Shown: positions 1-11,845, numbered from the stretch's first letter. The stretch is DNA of 64,000 bases from Panicum virgatum (GCF_016808335.1 NC_053149.1:20804733-20868732); one strand, 5' to 3'. Notes: generated from the letters alone by a model not told the origin. Numbers and translations: made by a program.

Positions 1-1
1 T

Positions 2-2271
2 TCCGGTTCTGGCCAGCAGCAGGGTCAGAACAACCAGGGTACTGGGATCCCGATGCCTCCACCTTTGACTCCGGAGCAGTACTTCCAGCTCCAGATGCAG
101 ATGATGGCTACCCTGAACAACACTGTTCAGGCTCTTCAGCACGCTCACACTCAGCCTCCGCCTCCTCCACCGCCGCAGCCACGCGACAGGCGTGCTGAGT
201 TCCTGAGGGGTCACCCGCCGACGTTTTCTCACACGTCCGACCCTCTTCAGGCTGACGACTGGCTCCGTGCAGTGGAGCGTCAGCTGGACATCGCCCAGTG
301 CGATGATCGTGAGCGGGTTCTGTACGCAGCAGGACAGCTGCGAGGGGCAGCTTTAGACTGGTGGGAGTCCCACCCAGTTCACGACCGCGAGGCTCTCACC
401 TGGCTCCAGTTCAGGGAGCGTTTCCGCAGCCACAACGTCCCCGCGGGCGTTATGAAGATGAAACAGAAGGAGTTCCTTGCACTGAAGCAGGTAATCTTAA
501 GAATAATCATTCAGCGTTTTCTTTTGAGCTTATGCCCCTTGTTCTATCCTTATGAATCTTGAGTTAATCTTGAGATATCTATCTGTCTTTGTGAATTCAG
601 GGGACTATGTCGGTCACGGAGTATCGTGATCGCTTTCTTCAGCTGGCACGCTACGCCCCTGCCGAGGTTGCGGATGACCGCAAGAAGCAGGAGCACTTCA
701 TGGAGGGTCTTGAGGACTACCTCCAGTACGCGCTGCTCAACCTCCGCTTCGACGACTTCAACCATCTGGTTGACAGTGCGCTCAACACTGAGCGTAAGCA
801 CCTAGAGATGGAGGACAAGAAGAGGAAGGTTGTCCCCGTCGCTTCCGGCAGCAACACTCGTCCTCGACTCCAGCAGCCCCAGCAGTACCAGCCTCAGTAC
901 CGGCCTCCCCAGCAGTACCAGCAGAGGCCACCGCAGCAGTACCCGCCTCGACAGCAGCAGGCAGGTCAGGGCCCGAGGTTACCAGCACCTCCGGCTCGTG
1001 CTCCACCAGCTCCACCAGCACCGCAGGCTCCACGTCCGGCAGCTCCTACCGGACAGCAGGCTCAGGGACCTCCTCGCACCTGCTTTCACTGCGGCCAGCC
1101 GGGGCACTACGCCAACGCTTGCCCCCGGAAGGCGCAGGCGGGACAGCAGGGGCGCCCAGCTCAGCCCAGGGCGCCAGCACAGGGCAGGGTGAACCACGTG
1201 ACGGCCGAGTCAGCGGCCGAGGCTCCCAACGTGGTTATTGGTACGTTCATGGTTAATTCATATCCAGCTACAGTACTTTTTGATACTGGTGCTACGCATT
1301 CCTTCATTACTCAGTCTTTTGTCGAGCATCATGGTATTCATACTAGCACATTAAAGAGGTGCCTGTTAGTGTCTTCACCGGGAGGACAGTTGAGGTCTCA
1401 CACTTACTGCCCGAGAGTCAGTGTTTCTTTGAGGGGAGTAGAGTTCTGTACTGATCTGATGGTGCTAGACACCAAGGGCATTGATGTCATTCTGGGAATG
1501 GAGACTCTGGCCAAATGGGGAGTTCGGATAGATTGTGCTCAGAGGACAGTCTTGTTATCAGCTTCCAGCGGCCAAGAGGTTGTTATCAGTGCAGTAGAGC
1601 CTTCTGGATTTCTTCATCAGATGGAGGCTAGACCCACGGACGGTATTCGCGTGGTGTCTGAATTCCCGGATGTCTTTCCGGATGATCTGCCAGGTATGCC
1701 GCCTGAACGCGCCATTGAGTTTTGTATTGATCTCTTGCCTGGCACAGCTCCTATTGCAAAGCGGCCCTACCGTATGGCGCCTATAGAGCATGAAGAAGTT
1801 AAGAAGACTATTGATGAGTTGCTAGCCAAGGGCTATATCCGTCGCAGCTTCTCTCCTTGGGCTTTTCCATTGTTGCTGGTAGATAAGAAGGATGGCTCGA
1901 AGAGGATGTGTGTGGATTATCGGGAGCTGAATGCAGTTACTATCAAGAACAAGCATCCACTGCCCCGTATTGAGGATCTCTTCGATTTGCTTCGAGGTGC
2001 TCGTATATTCTCGAAGATTGATCTTCGTTCGGGATATTTTCAGCTGAGGATCCGTCCTGGGGATATTCCGAAGACGGCATTCACCTGCAAGTACGGGCTA
2101 TATGAGTATACAGTCATGTCCTTCGGCTTGACTAATGCCCCGGCTTTCTTCATGCATCTGATGAACATGGTCTTCATGGATTATCTGGATGTCTTCGTGG
2201 TGATTTTCATTGATGATATTCTGATCTTCTCCAAGACAGAAGATACATCTTCGTGCTGCCCGGATGAATAG
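2..2271 (+). pseudogene. Ty3/gypsy (Tekay-like) gag-protease-RT, left arm, truncated
   Basis: This is the 5' part of a gypsy polyprotein, cut at its start by the window edge and at its end by the inversion breakpoint. A Gln/Pro-rich Gag N-terminus leads to a retrotransposon gag domain (around 230-780), a proline/glutamine-rich linker, and a CCHC zinc knuckle at 1081-1122 ([14 protein letters not shown]). The aspartic protease follows with DTG at 1282-1290, then the reverse transcriptase with the catalytic FIDD box at 2206-2217. RT stops shortly after FIDD. RNase H, integrase and chromodomain are missing. Reading is continuous only if 491-600 is removed as an intron, because that stretch brings a stop at 560-562. 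The chromovirus/Tekay assignment rests on gag style and on the initiator-Met primer site and long LTR of the sister arm. Confidence 0.88.
491..600 (+). other. Putative spliceosomal intron inside gag (left copy)
   Basis: The 110 nt begin GTAATC and end TTCAG, are T-rich towards the 3' end, and lie exactly between two codons. Upstream exon coding ends in ...LALKQ (codon 488-490). Downstream coding resumes in phase 0 with GTMSVTEY at 601. Gag of related gypsy elements reads across this point without a gap, as far as I recall. The other arm has the same insertion at the same place, 111 nt long. Splicing is inferred, not shown. Confidence 0.7.
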
Positions 2272-2308
2272 AGTAAGCTGTCTTCTGCCCCGTATTGAGG
2301 ATGGCTCG
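2242..2308. other. Scrambled inversion junction with templated fillers
   Basis: Left-arm RT ends near 2241. About 43 nt of integrase sequence follow in reverse orientation; on the minus strand they read [11 protein letters not shown], part of the integrase zinc-finger region. Then 2285-2302 copies RT bases 1960-1977 exactly, and 2299-2308 copies RT bases 1890-1899 exactly, overlapping by a few bases. The right arm begins at 2309. Short out-of-order copies of nearby sequence are typical of microhomology-mediated template switching. Confidence 0.75.
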
Positions 2309-4069
2309 CAAGAGATCAATACAAAACTCAATGGCGCGTTCAGGCGGCATACCTGGCAGATCATCCGGAAAGACATCCGGGAATTCAGACACCACGCGAA
2401 TACCGTCCGTGGGTCTAGCCTCCATCTGATGAAGAAATCCAGAAGGCTCTACTGCACTGATAACAACCTCTTGGCCGCTGGAAGCTGATAACAAGACTGT
2501 CCTCTGAGCACAATCTATCCGAACTCCCCATTTGGCCAGAGTCTCCATTCCCAGAATGACATCAATGCCCTTGGTGTCTAGCACCATCAGATCAGTACAG
2601 AACTCTACTCCCCTCAAAGAAACACTGACTCTCGGGCAGTAAGTGTGAGACCTCAACTGTCCTCCCGGTGAAGACACTAACAGGCACCTCTTTAATGTGC
2701 TAGTATGAATACCATGATGCTCGACAAAAGACTGAGTAATGAAGGAATGCGTAGCACCAGTATCAAAAAGTACTGTAGCTGGATATGAATTAACCATGAA
2801 CGTACCAATAACCACGTTGGGAGCCTCGGCCGCTGACTCGGCCGTCACGTGGTTCACCCTGCCCTGTGCTGGCGCCCTGGGCTGAGCTGGGCGCCCCTGC
2901 TGTCCCGCCTGCGCCTTCCGGGGGCAAGCGTTGGCGTAGTGCCCCGGCTGGCCGCAGTGAAAGCAGGTGCGAGGAGGTCCCTGAGCCTGCTGTCCGGTAG
3001 GAGCTGCCGGACGTGGAGCCTGCGGTGCTGGTGGAGCTGGTGGAGCACGAGCCGGAGGTGCTGGTAACCTCGGGCCCTGACCTGCCTGCTGCTGTCGAGG
3101 CGGGTACTGCTGCGGTGGCCTCTGCTGGTACTGCTGGGGAGGCCGGTACTGAGGCTGGTACTGCTGGGGCTGCTGGAGTCGAGGACGAGTGTTGCTGCCG
3201 GAAGCGACGGGGACAACCTTCCTCTTCTTGTCCTCCATCTCTAGGTGCTTACGCTCAGTGTTGAGCGCACTGTCAACCAGATGGTTGAAGTCGTCGAAGC
3301 GGAGGTTGAGCAGCGCGTACTGGAGGTAGTCCTCAAGACCCTCCATGAAGTGCTCCTGCTTCTTGCGGTCATCCGCAACCTCGGCAGGGGCGTAGCGTGC
3401 CAGCTGAAGAAAGCGATCACGATACTCCGTGACCGACATAGTCCCCTGAATTCACAAAGACAGATAGATATCGGAAGATTAACTCAAGATTCATAAGGAT
3501 AGAACAAGGGGGCATTAGCTCAAAAGAAAACGCTGAATGATTATACTTAAGATTACCTGCTTCAGTGCAAGGAACTCCTTCTGCTTCGTCTTCATAACGC
3601 CCGCGGGGACGTTGTGGCTGCGAAAACGCTCCCTGAACTGGAGCCAGGTAAGAGACTCGCGGTCATGAACTGGGTGGGACTCCCACCAGTCCAAAGCTGC
3701 CCCTCGCAGCTGTCCTGCTGCGTACAAGACGCGCTCACGATCATCGCACTGGGCGATGTCCAGCTGACGCTCCACTGCACGGAGCCAGTCGTCGGCCTGA
3801 AGAGGGTCGGACGTGTGAGAGAACGTCGGCGGGTGACCCCTCAGGAACTCAGCACGCCTGTCACGAGGCTGCGGCGGTGGAGGAGGCGGAGGCTGAGTGT
3901 GAGCGTGCTGAAGAGCCTGAACAGTGTTGTTCAGGGTAGCCATCATCTGCATCTGGAGCTGGAAGTACTGCTCCGGAGTCAAAGGCGGCGGCATCGGGAT
4001 CCCAGTACCCTGGTTGTTCTGACCCTGCTGCTGGCCAGAACCGGAACCGGTGCTCCTGGTGTTCACCAT
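2309..4069 (-). pseudogene. Ty3/gypsy (Tekay-like) gag-protease, right arm
   Basis: This is the minus-strand copy of the left-arm polyprotein with its start intact: ATG at 4069-4067, MVNTRSTGSGSGQQQ. It holds the gag domain, the Pro/Gln linker, the CCHC knuckle (about 2924-2965) and the DTG protease. It breaks off at FCIDLL near 2309, just before RT. Past the breakpoint the frame runs into the integrase fragment ([11 protein letters not shown]) and then the antisense of the other arm's RT. RNase H and most of integrase are absent. Gag reading again requires removal of an intron-like segment at 3446-3556. The gene lies downstream of the 4639-7959 LTR, separated by a leader of about 570 nt that holds the primer site. 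Confidence 0.88.
3446..3556 (-). other. Putative gag intron (right copy)
   Basis: On the minus strand this 111 nt segment starts GTAATC and ends TTCAG between the codons for ...LKQ and GTMSV, as in the left arm. It is one C longer in a C run and has a few substitutions, and it also contains in-frame stops. Presence in both copies shows the insertion predates the duplication. Confidence 0.7.
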
Positions 4070-4620
4070 CTGATTTGAACAAAAGATTTCACGAGTAAGG
4101 ATATTGCAAGAATAAACTCAGATGGATATGATAATTCTTTGCGGAAAAAGACTCAGCCATGATAAAGTAGACAGGATAGAGTTGACTGTTTTACCCCCAA
4201 CGATCTAACTCATTTTATTAATTAGTTAACTTTACATCAGGGTGATTTTCTTTAAACAAATTTAAACTACTAAGCTATGCAATCATTCAAAAATCCAAAT
4301 CAACCATGTAGCATAATAACAAGCAGACACTTTTCACAACCTAGCCGAGTTTAGCAAAAAGACTCGACTAACACCACGCGTCGCAGAGCGGGCTATCGTA
4401 TTATTATAAAAGGGTCACCTAGCCTATACTCATGGTGGTCAGATGACTGATTCAGGCCAAATCTACGAGAACTATGCGTCAGAGAGAGAAATCAAGGCAA
4501 GAAGGATAAAAGTCATAGAAGTCAAGGGGTATAATAGTAAAATAGTTTCAGCAGGCAAGGATTGGTGAGAAGAAGTCCTAAAACTCGACCAGTTCTATCT
4601 AGGCTTCGTCCTACAGTCGA

Positions 4621-4635
4621 TATGGCTCTGATACC
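4621..4635 (-). other. Primer binding site, initiator-Met tRNA type
   Basis: On the minus strand the sequence next to the LTR end reads TGGTATCAGAGCCAT. TGGTATCAGAGC complements the 3' end of plant initiator methionine tRNA, the usual primer of chromovirus-type gypsy elements. It lies three bases inside the LTR boundary and confirms that 4639-7959 is the 5' LTR of the minus-strand element. Confidence 0.85.
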
Positions 4636-4638
4636 ACT

Positions 4639-7600
4639 CTGTAACACCCGGTTTATAAAAGAACATAAACCGAGCAATCATATACGTGCCAGGATCAAGT
4701 CACACGTATATACAACAGAATGAACAGTATATCATAGCACATATCACGTAAAAAGATATAATAAAGCGAATACGAATGTTATTTATTACAATAATGACAA
4801 AAATGTCTGATACAGCGGAAGCGAAGTACAAAATACGAATAAAGCTCTCCGAAGCTGAAGCAGGGCGCCACAGGGACGTCGACTGGGAGACGAAGCACCT
4901 AGAAGTCCTCGTAGTCCTGGTAGCGTTGGACGAACTCCCTCGAGTCGGCAGGAACTGAGCAGCAGTAGCGTAGCCAAGAGGAAAAAGTAGAGAAGAGGCA
5001 AGAGTGAGTACACAACTTGTACTCAACAAGTATAACACAAACTATGAGGCTCTAGGCTGGCTGACTCAACTGCATTAGCTTTTAAGCGTTGGCAAAATTT
5101 TATTGAAGCTATTTACTACGAGTTGATGAATTACCATTAACCCAGTTACATAGTAATTAGTCAAGTTTAATCATGTATCTACTGAGAAACCAAACCAAAA
5201 CCAAGCCACCAAGGTAACCCCGAGAAGCACCTCCCTCGTCGGAAGGAGATAACTTCACTAATCAAAAGGAGGATCTGGGCCGCTCATAACCGTGAGCACG
5301 GCTAGTATACCAGTTTTACACTCTGCAGAGGTTGCACATCTTTACCCACAAGTCGTGAGCTACGCCAGTTGTTCATCACACTTCCTTAGGTGAGATGGCC
5401 AGCGACTCACTACGAGGCCTTTAAAAAGAATCTCGTTGGTAAGGCGTAACCGCGAGAGTTAGGTCGGCGACGATGGGGCCCACCTCCGGGGGTACAAGCA
5501 CAGGAGCGCAATCCAAGCACAGACCAAGCCGGAGGAGCAGGGACCATTGAAGCTTACTACTCTTGCCCCGCAGGTAAGTTACTCCAAACCAAAAAGATCT
5601 AATTATTACGCCAAGTCTATCCCATTCTAGCCTTGTGGTAGCGCTGTTGTCCCAGGTTGTCGCTCTATGAACCGGTCCTTATGGAGAGTGGCCAACCAAG
5701 CACTAAGCACCGTGCTGGCCCCCTAAACCATGTTTCTAACAAAAGCCAATTTTAACGAGACGTGAGCCACTCAAGCCACACAGAGTGCCACTCTCAGAAT
5801 TAAATTCAAGTAAACCATTAATCAATTTAATTAAAAAGGACCAAAAATGTGTTATAGCGCAGCAACCTAGCACAACTAACCAAAATGCAACCCAAAGGCA
5901 TATATAAAGGATATAAAGTGGCTAGGAAATCCTTAAAGGCATACAATATTAAAATGCAGTATGAAAATGTATTTAAAAGTGATGGGTTGTTCATGTTACA
6001 CTTGCCTTCCTCGTACTGCTCCTGCTGCTGCTCAAAGTGCTCAGAAGACGGCTGCTCCTGGTACTGGTACTGAGGCTCCTCAGATGGATCAACGTCTACT
6101 CACGAACACATGGCCAAAACAATGCACGAAAAAATAAGCATACAAGCAAACACTAACAAAAAGCTAAGAAACAGTACATCAATACATAAAAACAGCGCAC
6201 TAAACTACTCTGATATTGTTCTACGCGTTACAACGATCACGTGGATATAAAGAACGCTAAAATCGGAGCTAAAACGCATAAACTAGGCCAAAAACAAGTT
6301 CTAGGGGCTTATTTGTAAGGAAAACAGGGTTCCAGGGCTTTTCTGCTAAAACCGAGGACTAAAACGTAATTAAAGGATAAACCTAGGGTCTAACGCGTAA
6401 AAACAGCAGCTATGGACGGCGGGTCCTATTCCTAGAAAAACCAGGGGGGTTCGTGTAAAATTCTGGGCTTGACTGCAATTATTTCTAAACAGAAGTGGAT
6501 CGCGGGTTGAATACCAGGTAACGCAGGGTCTCTTTTGCAAAAGTGCCGGCCGAAGGGGTATGTTTAGATCTGATCCGCCGGATCTGGATCTGAGGGCTAG
6601 GATCTAATGGGCCTGAGTTCTAATCTCGAGCGCCCGTTCCTGATCGGACGGCGCAGGGCAGTTGGTGCGTGGGGCGGCGGCGGGACGCGCCGGCGGCGTG
6701 CTCCCGCGGCGGGGGATCGCCGGCGTGTGACGTTTCTGGGGTTCCCGAGCTCAGATCGGCCTGGGATTTGGTCGTGGATGTTTCCCGTGGCATGCGTAAG
6801 GCACTGGAGGCCGCAGGGAGGTGGGTCAGGGATTGGGTGAGGCCTGCGGCGGAGCAGGGCCGCCCTGGCGGCCGGAGGCTCGCCGGCGTCGCGTATTTTC
6901 GCGATTCCGAGATGGGTTTTGGGCGCTACTGGGTCAGGGCGCCCGCGTGAGACACAGTAAGGCCACCGGGGTCCCTGCACGGGGCTACGGGGCAGCGGAA
7001 CAGGGCGCGCCACGGCAAGGCGGCTTGGCGGCGCTCCGGTGAGAGTGTTCACGAGGGACAGAGGGGAGCTACGGCCTAGGCTTGCCTAGAGCTAGCGCAA
7101 AAAGGGAGAGGGGAATAGGGCGGAGCTCACCAGAGGTTTGGAATGGCCGGCGGCGCGGCACAGCGAGGTCGACGGCGAGCTCGGGCGGCGGAGCAGAGCG
7201 GGGGCGGCTAGGGTTGGGTAGGGTTTCCAGGGGGGTGCGGCTTGGGCGTTTAAAGAGGCCGGGCGGAGATTGCGGCGGGGCGCAGCGGGATAAGGATCCC
7301 GGCGTCCTCGCCGGTGATCTCGGGGGCGCTGTTTCGTGGCGGGGAGGAAGGAAAGGGAGAAAGGGAGCCGCTGACGGGTGGGGTCCAGGCGTCGGTGAGA
7401 GGGGGCAACGGGCGTGCGGGCCGGGCGTGAGAGGAGGTCTGACGAGCGGGGCCCGGCTGCAGGCGGTGAGAGCGGGCGAGCGCTGGGCTTGCGTGGGCGC
7501 CGGGTGCTGGCAGGCCGAGGGGGTGTGGGCCGCGCGTGGGAGCAGGGAGGAGTGGGGCGGCGAGCTGGGCCGTGTGGTGCGGGTGGAAGCGGGCCCAAGC

Positions 7601-7959
7601 AGGGAAGAGGCTGGATCGGCCCGAAGGGGAAACAAACTGGGCCTGGGTTTGCTTTGGGCCGGGATCTGGGGTTGGCTGGGTTGGGTTCCTTTTCCATTTC
7701 TATTTTTTTTTCTATTCCTAATTCAAACAAATACGACTAATTGAATTCAAACAAATTGGAATTCAAAACCTAACCACACAACAAAAGAAAAGATACTCCA
7801 GCATGAATGCAACATCAAAATTTAAACTTATGATAAATTTTAATTACTTAAGGAACAAAAATTAGATTAAATGCCAACTAAACACAATAAACCTTAGGAA
7901 AATAAATAAAGCCATTTAAATTTATTTATAAATGCTGAAATTTAAATTAGGGTGTTACA
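4639..7959 (-). mobile_element. Complete 5' LTR (3.3 kb) of the Tekay-like element
   Basis: The LTR is bounded by perfect inverted ends, TGTAACACCC at 4639 and GGGTGTTACA ending at 7959, 3321 bp in all. It is followed (minus sense) by the primer site and gag. It includes a GC-rich block (6600-7640) with long overlapping open frames on both strands, which I regard as non-coding because their composition is low-complexity Pro/Arg/Gly. Very long LTRs are usual in Tekay-type chromoviruses. The LTR points into the inverted repeat, so its transcripts should traverse right-arm gag and then the antisense of the left arm. The matching 3' LTR is absent and no target duplication can be checked. Confidence 0.85.
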
Positions 7960-9830
7960 CCCATCACACGCGCAAGCTCCACTACCAAACCTAGCCTGAA
8001 CTGTGCACCGGAGCACCAATTTCGGCCACCTCCGGCTACCCTGTCCGCTCTGCGCCGCCGAGCACCTCCTACCGGCTGCCGAACCGCCATCCTGAGCCCT
8101 ACAGTGCACTCGCCATCGCCCCCTCTCTCTTCTGGCCCTTTCCCCAAGCCAAACCGGCACCCGGAGCACCATATGCATGAGCTCCGGCGAGCCACCACTG
8201 CCTCCGCTCACCGCCGGCGCCTCGCGCCGCGGCTAGCGGTGCCAGACCCGCTCTGCGCCATTGGATTTTGATCCAACTAATCGGATCCGGTCCAACCGGG
8301 GTCAATCCAACCATATACCGGTCAACCCTTACATATTTTGCAAAAAGGCCCCTGGGTTTATCTAAAATCAACCTGCGGTCCAGCGCAATTCAAAGTAATT
8401 ATATTTAGGTGCTTTTCTTCCTATTTTAGCCCCTGATCTTTCTAAAATAAGAACACAATGCCCAGGACCCCCTTTTTACAAGATAACCCCTTGTATCTAA
8501 TGTTTATTTATGTTTTAGCCCCTGGTTTCTTTAGGTTTAGCCCCTGAAAATTCAAATCTCTCACAAATAAGCCTCTGGAACCTAGTTTTAGCCATAACTT
8601 CTTCGTTTTAACTCCGATTCCATCAATTCTAGCGCTCATGCAATCCTTGCATCATGCTCCATAACTTTTTCAACTTATTCAATTATGTTTATATTTTTTA
8701 TGTACTATTTCTTATTTTGTGCATGTTTTTGCTTGTGTAGACGACATGCCGTTCGAGGGTGATGAAGAGCAAGTGTTCGAGGAAGAGAATCAACAATTTG
8801 GTGAGGAAGGCAAGTGGCCTTCCCCTTCTTCATATTCTATTTTATCCCAATAATATCATGTTAATTCACTTTACTTTATTGTTGTATTGCATAAACTTGA
8901 TGGGAATCCTATTGAGGACATTACCCAGTGTTTTTACCCAAGCCTTGGAACACTGGGTTTAATATAAATTCTGTTGAATAGAATTGCTTTGATGCCTTAT
9001 CTTGGGATGGTTTATGTTATAATATTTGGAATATTAAATGTTACTTTATTTATTGCTATATTATGGTTAATGTACAAGATCACTTTGTTCAATTGGAACT
9101 TGGAGAACCACCCAATAAAATTGTACAACCACAATGCTATGACCTTAGCCGATTAATAGGCGCGTAGTTGACTGATGGCCCTACCAAAAGGGTATGGAGG
9201 GGGTGTCGGTGATGGGGTATAGCCTGATCCTCTTGGGGTACACTACCTACAATAATAATTTTTGAGGGGTTTTCAAAAGGCCACTGTTAATGGTTTTTTG
9301 TTGTAGTGGTAGCAGCCTTAGCTAAGGTGCTAGCCATTAGAGAGGGTTATGGCCCACACCGCTACTGAAACTCTAGCGGGCTGTTGGTTTTCTGTGTGTC
9401 TTTGTAAAGGCTTCGTAGTGGATCCATCCCCACTCACCAAAGGAAGTGTTTAAGGGCCTTACAAACACGCGCAACATAGGGGACACGAATTGTGGGGAAA
9501 GTGTACAACCTCTGTAGAGTGTAAAACTAATATATCAGCCATGCTCACGGTCAAGAGCGGTTAGGACCCTCACATGATAATTGAACTTGAAGAATAATTA
9601 ACTTGTGGTTCCTTGGTATATGTGTTGGTTTCTTTATGCTTTTATGCCTAAGTGGGTTGCTATAAACTTATACCTAGTAAAGAGGTCCTTGCTAATAAAA
9701 TTTGATCAACTATAATGCTAACTGCTATAAACCTTTGACTTTCCTTGATGGCCTTGCATCTTTCCCCACTTGATGAGTACCAACCATAAGTATACTCTCC
9801 TCTATCCCTGACACCATCCCCCATGGTGTG
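7960..9830 (+). mobile_element. Older Tekay-type LTR fragment
   Basis: There is no gene here. The stretch resembles the reverse complement of the 4639-7959 LTR at low identity. Shared landmarks are a GC-rich block, a run of 'rest of the mRNA' phrases with CCCCTGG/AGCCCCTG spacing (8340-8590), and the segment around 9500-9560 (TGTAGAGTGTAAAACTAATA and GCTCACGGTCAAGAGCGG). The order is the same but in plus orientation. The left end is cut by the younger LTR at 7959. The right end is unclear. A short coding-like piece at 8745-8815 (MPFEGDEEQVFEEENQQFGE) also recurs in grass LTRs of this kind. Confidence 0.6.
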
Positions 9831-11100
9831 AAATTCTTGCTTTTGAGTAATTTGAGAAGGAGTCCCTAGGAGCAGCATGGGCTAGATTTTCACACCTTCT
9901 ATCAATTAGCCTAGGCATGCCTTTACCAAAAAAAAGTGTCCTTGCACATCTTTTGCATGGGTTTAGGCATGATCTTTGCACTGGACCTTGACACTGCAGT
10001 TGGAGGTTCTTTTGCATATAAAAACTCCAATGGAGGGAAAGAAAATCTTGATCACACATCCTCCATCGTAATATCCGAACCCCTCCTGGAGAAAGCCATG
10101 TAATGCATTGAGGAGTCTTCATTTGCCAAACCCAAACCCATGCCATCTCGATCCATAGATTCGTCTGATAAGCCCTCACCTGAACCACGCGCACCGTAGG
10201 AAGGAGTAGTACCCTATCCTTCAAAATCCCTTATCAAATTTGATGATTTAGGGAACACTTCAAACTACTCCTAGCACAAGAAGGCTATGACACATTCTCC
10301 ATCTTATCTTTCAAATCCTCATGAGAACGCTCTCCGAGAAAGGAACCACCAAAGGAATGGTTAATGGAAGTAAAATGCTCTTCTGGAGTAATTCGGATTC
10401 GTTATCCTTCCACGACCATACCTTGTTCTACAAAGGGAACTATCCTAGAAGCCCTTCACAACCCCACTGTCATGGCTATTGTCATGTCCGAGTTTCTAGA
10501 TAACACTCTCTTTGGTGACATGCCTCTAGCCCCGACCAGTAGACACTCCCTCGGGACTTATCTTTGAATGTCGTGGGACTCTTCACAAGTCCCATTAAAA
10601 GAACTTCTTGATACATCTAAAGGGAGCCTAGATGAAAATCTTATGAAAATTGCTTCCGCTACTTCTTTCTTCAATGATCCCACTGCGAAGCCTCATCCTA
10701 AGCAAAACTCGCTCGAGACAGTGATGCGTGTACCATCGTTCACTTCATCCGAGCCAGCTTTGTTTGAGGGACCTTCTATCCGCAAAGAAGATGACTTGGA
10801 AGATTTTGTGAAAACGAATGCCCACCATCACTCTCGATCGAGTTTGAGCCCCTCCCTACTAGCCCCTTTCATGTTGGTTTCAAGTTTTCAACAATGATCG
10901 AGAATCAACATTGGTCCTTAATGAGGACCCTCTTGAGATAGAGAACTTATGGGCCATGGAGTTTAGTAAGGCACTATATCTAGAATCTATACTACAAAAT
11001 TTGAAACAACTGAACCCATTTTTCACAAAGATTAGGCCTACCATACCTGTTATGGAGGTCCCACTTGTCAGGCCAAAGGTTAGACAAAAGAAGGTGTAGA
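9830..11100 (+). pseudogene. Decayed ORF of an unclassified grass retroelement
   Basis: Short plus-strand frames separated by stops and shifts encode gag/protease-like text: near 10364-10560 (SSGVIRIRYPSTTIPCS, DMPLAPTSRH), 10568-10897 (LLDTSKGSLDENL, AKPHPKQNSLE) and 10911-11099 (DPLEIENLWAMEF). I recognise these phrases from an ORF common in grass retroelements that is usually annotated only as retrotransposon protein. The protease-proximal part seems deleted between about 10560 and 10590. No RT is present. The minus-strand frame at 9802-10224 is a shadow. Assignment to a named family is not possible from here. Confidence 0.5.
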
Positions 11101-11254
11101 TCCAAGAAATTGATAGAAGGAAAATGTTTCCACCAAAATCCTAATTCTTTTTACACCAAGAATTCATCTACCCACCTCTTGTACCTGCATATTACTTTCC
11201 TTTGGCACACATTTTACTTTCCTTTTCATAAGCATTCACCCATTTTTTGTTTTT

Positions 11255-11520
11255 GAAGGATAATAATTGATATCATTATTTTATGGGAGGACCCATAATT
11301 CACATCATTATTTTAATTGGAAGGATAATAAATGACATCATTGTTTTATAGAAGGAAAATAAAGATATGTATTATTTTTGGAAGGAAAATAAATGACATC
11401 ATGCATACACCCATAATTCGTGTCATTATTTGTTTTGGAAGGATAATAATTGACATCATTGTTTTATGGAAGAAAAAGAAAGATGTGTATTATTGTTTGA
11501 AGGAAAATAAATGACATCAC
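11255..11520. repeat. Degenerate AT-rich tandem repeat, about 118 bp period
   Basis: The block starting TTGGAAGGATAAT at 11317 recurs at 11435, with the same GACATCATTGTTTTAT and AAGGAAAATAAATGACATCA landmarks. A poorer copy precedes it at 11255. The three copies carry many substitutions and small indels. No coding potential is seen. Confidence 0.75.
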
Positions 11521-11845
11521 TGCTCGATGGAATCAAAATTAAATACGTGCCTGCATCTCCACCACTCTGAAGAATGCCTTTCTAAAGTCAGCCACACTTT
11601 CTACCATATGCACGCATGAGTACTCCTACAACCCTAAAGTCCTCCCTTGCTTGTATATGCATATATTTATCATAAGCACTGCAATTTTGTGGTCATGTTG
11701 CGGCACTGACCTTGCAGAAAAATAATGAACCAACAAATGATGGTGAAGCTGGGAACTACAACAACATCGGTAGCTGCAAGAAGTTCCCCATGGTTGGTTG
11801 AGCTTGTGACCATAAACAAACCACTACTGAAAGATAGCACGGATT
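11521..11845. other. Non-coding stretch, nothing recognised
   Basis: No open frame, RNA gene or repeat structure could be supported here. Confidence 0.6.

Larger units (their letters stand above)
1..4046. repeat. Large inverted repeat (gypsy palindrome)
   Basis: Bases 1-1737 reappear in reverse complement at 2309-4046, with a 571 bp spacer. The arms differ by one indel (a C run inside the gag intron) and scattered substitutions, so they look about 99% identical by eye. Both arms encode gag and protease of the same Ty3/gypsy element, in head-to-head orientation. The left arm starts at the window edge, so the repeat may extend further out. The high identity suggests recent formation or ongoing gene conversion. 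An assembly chimera cannot be excluded from sequence alone. Confidence 0.93.

Noticed and set aside
782..1197. Gly/Ala/Val- and Ser-rich ORFs opposite gag, repeated at 2849-3496
   Set aside because: Shadows of the Pro/Gln-rich gag linker. They appear in both arms only because the arms are copies.
4621..4638. tRNA-like sequence
   Set aside because: Only the 3' end complement of initiator Met tRNA is present, next to an LTR: a primer site, not a tRNA gene.
6597..7744. Long overlapping ORFs on both strands in a GC-rich block
   Set aside because: They lie wholly inside the LTR (4639-7959), have Pro/Arg/Gly/Ala-rich composition on all frames, and no domain. GC-rich DNA has few stops.
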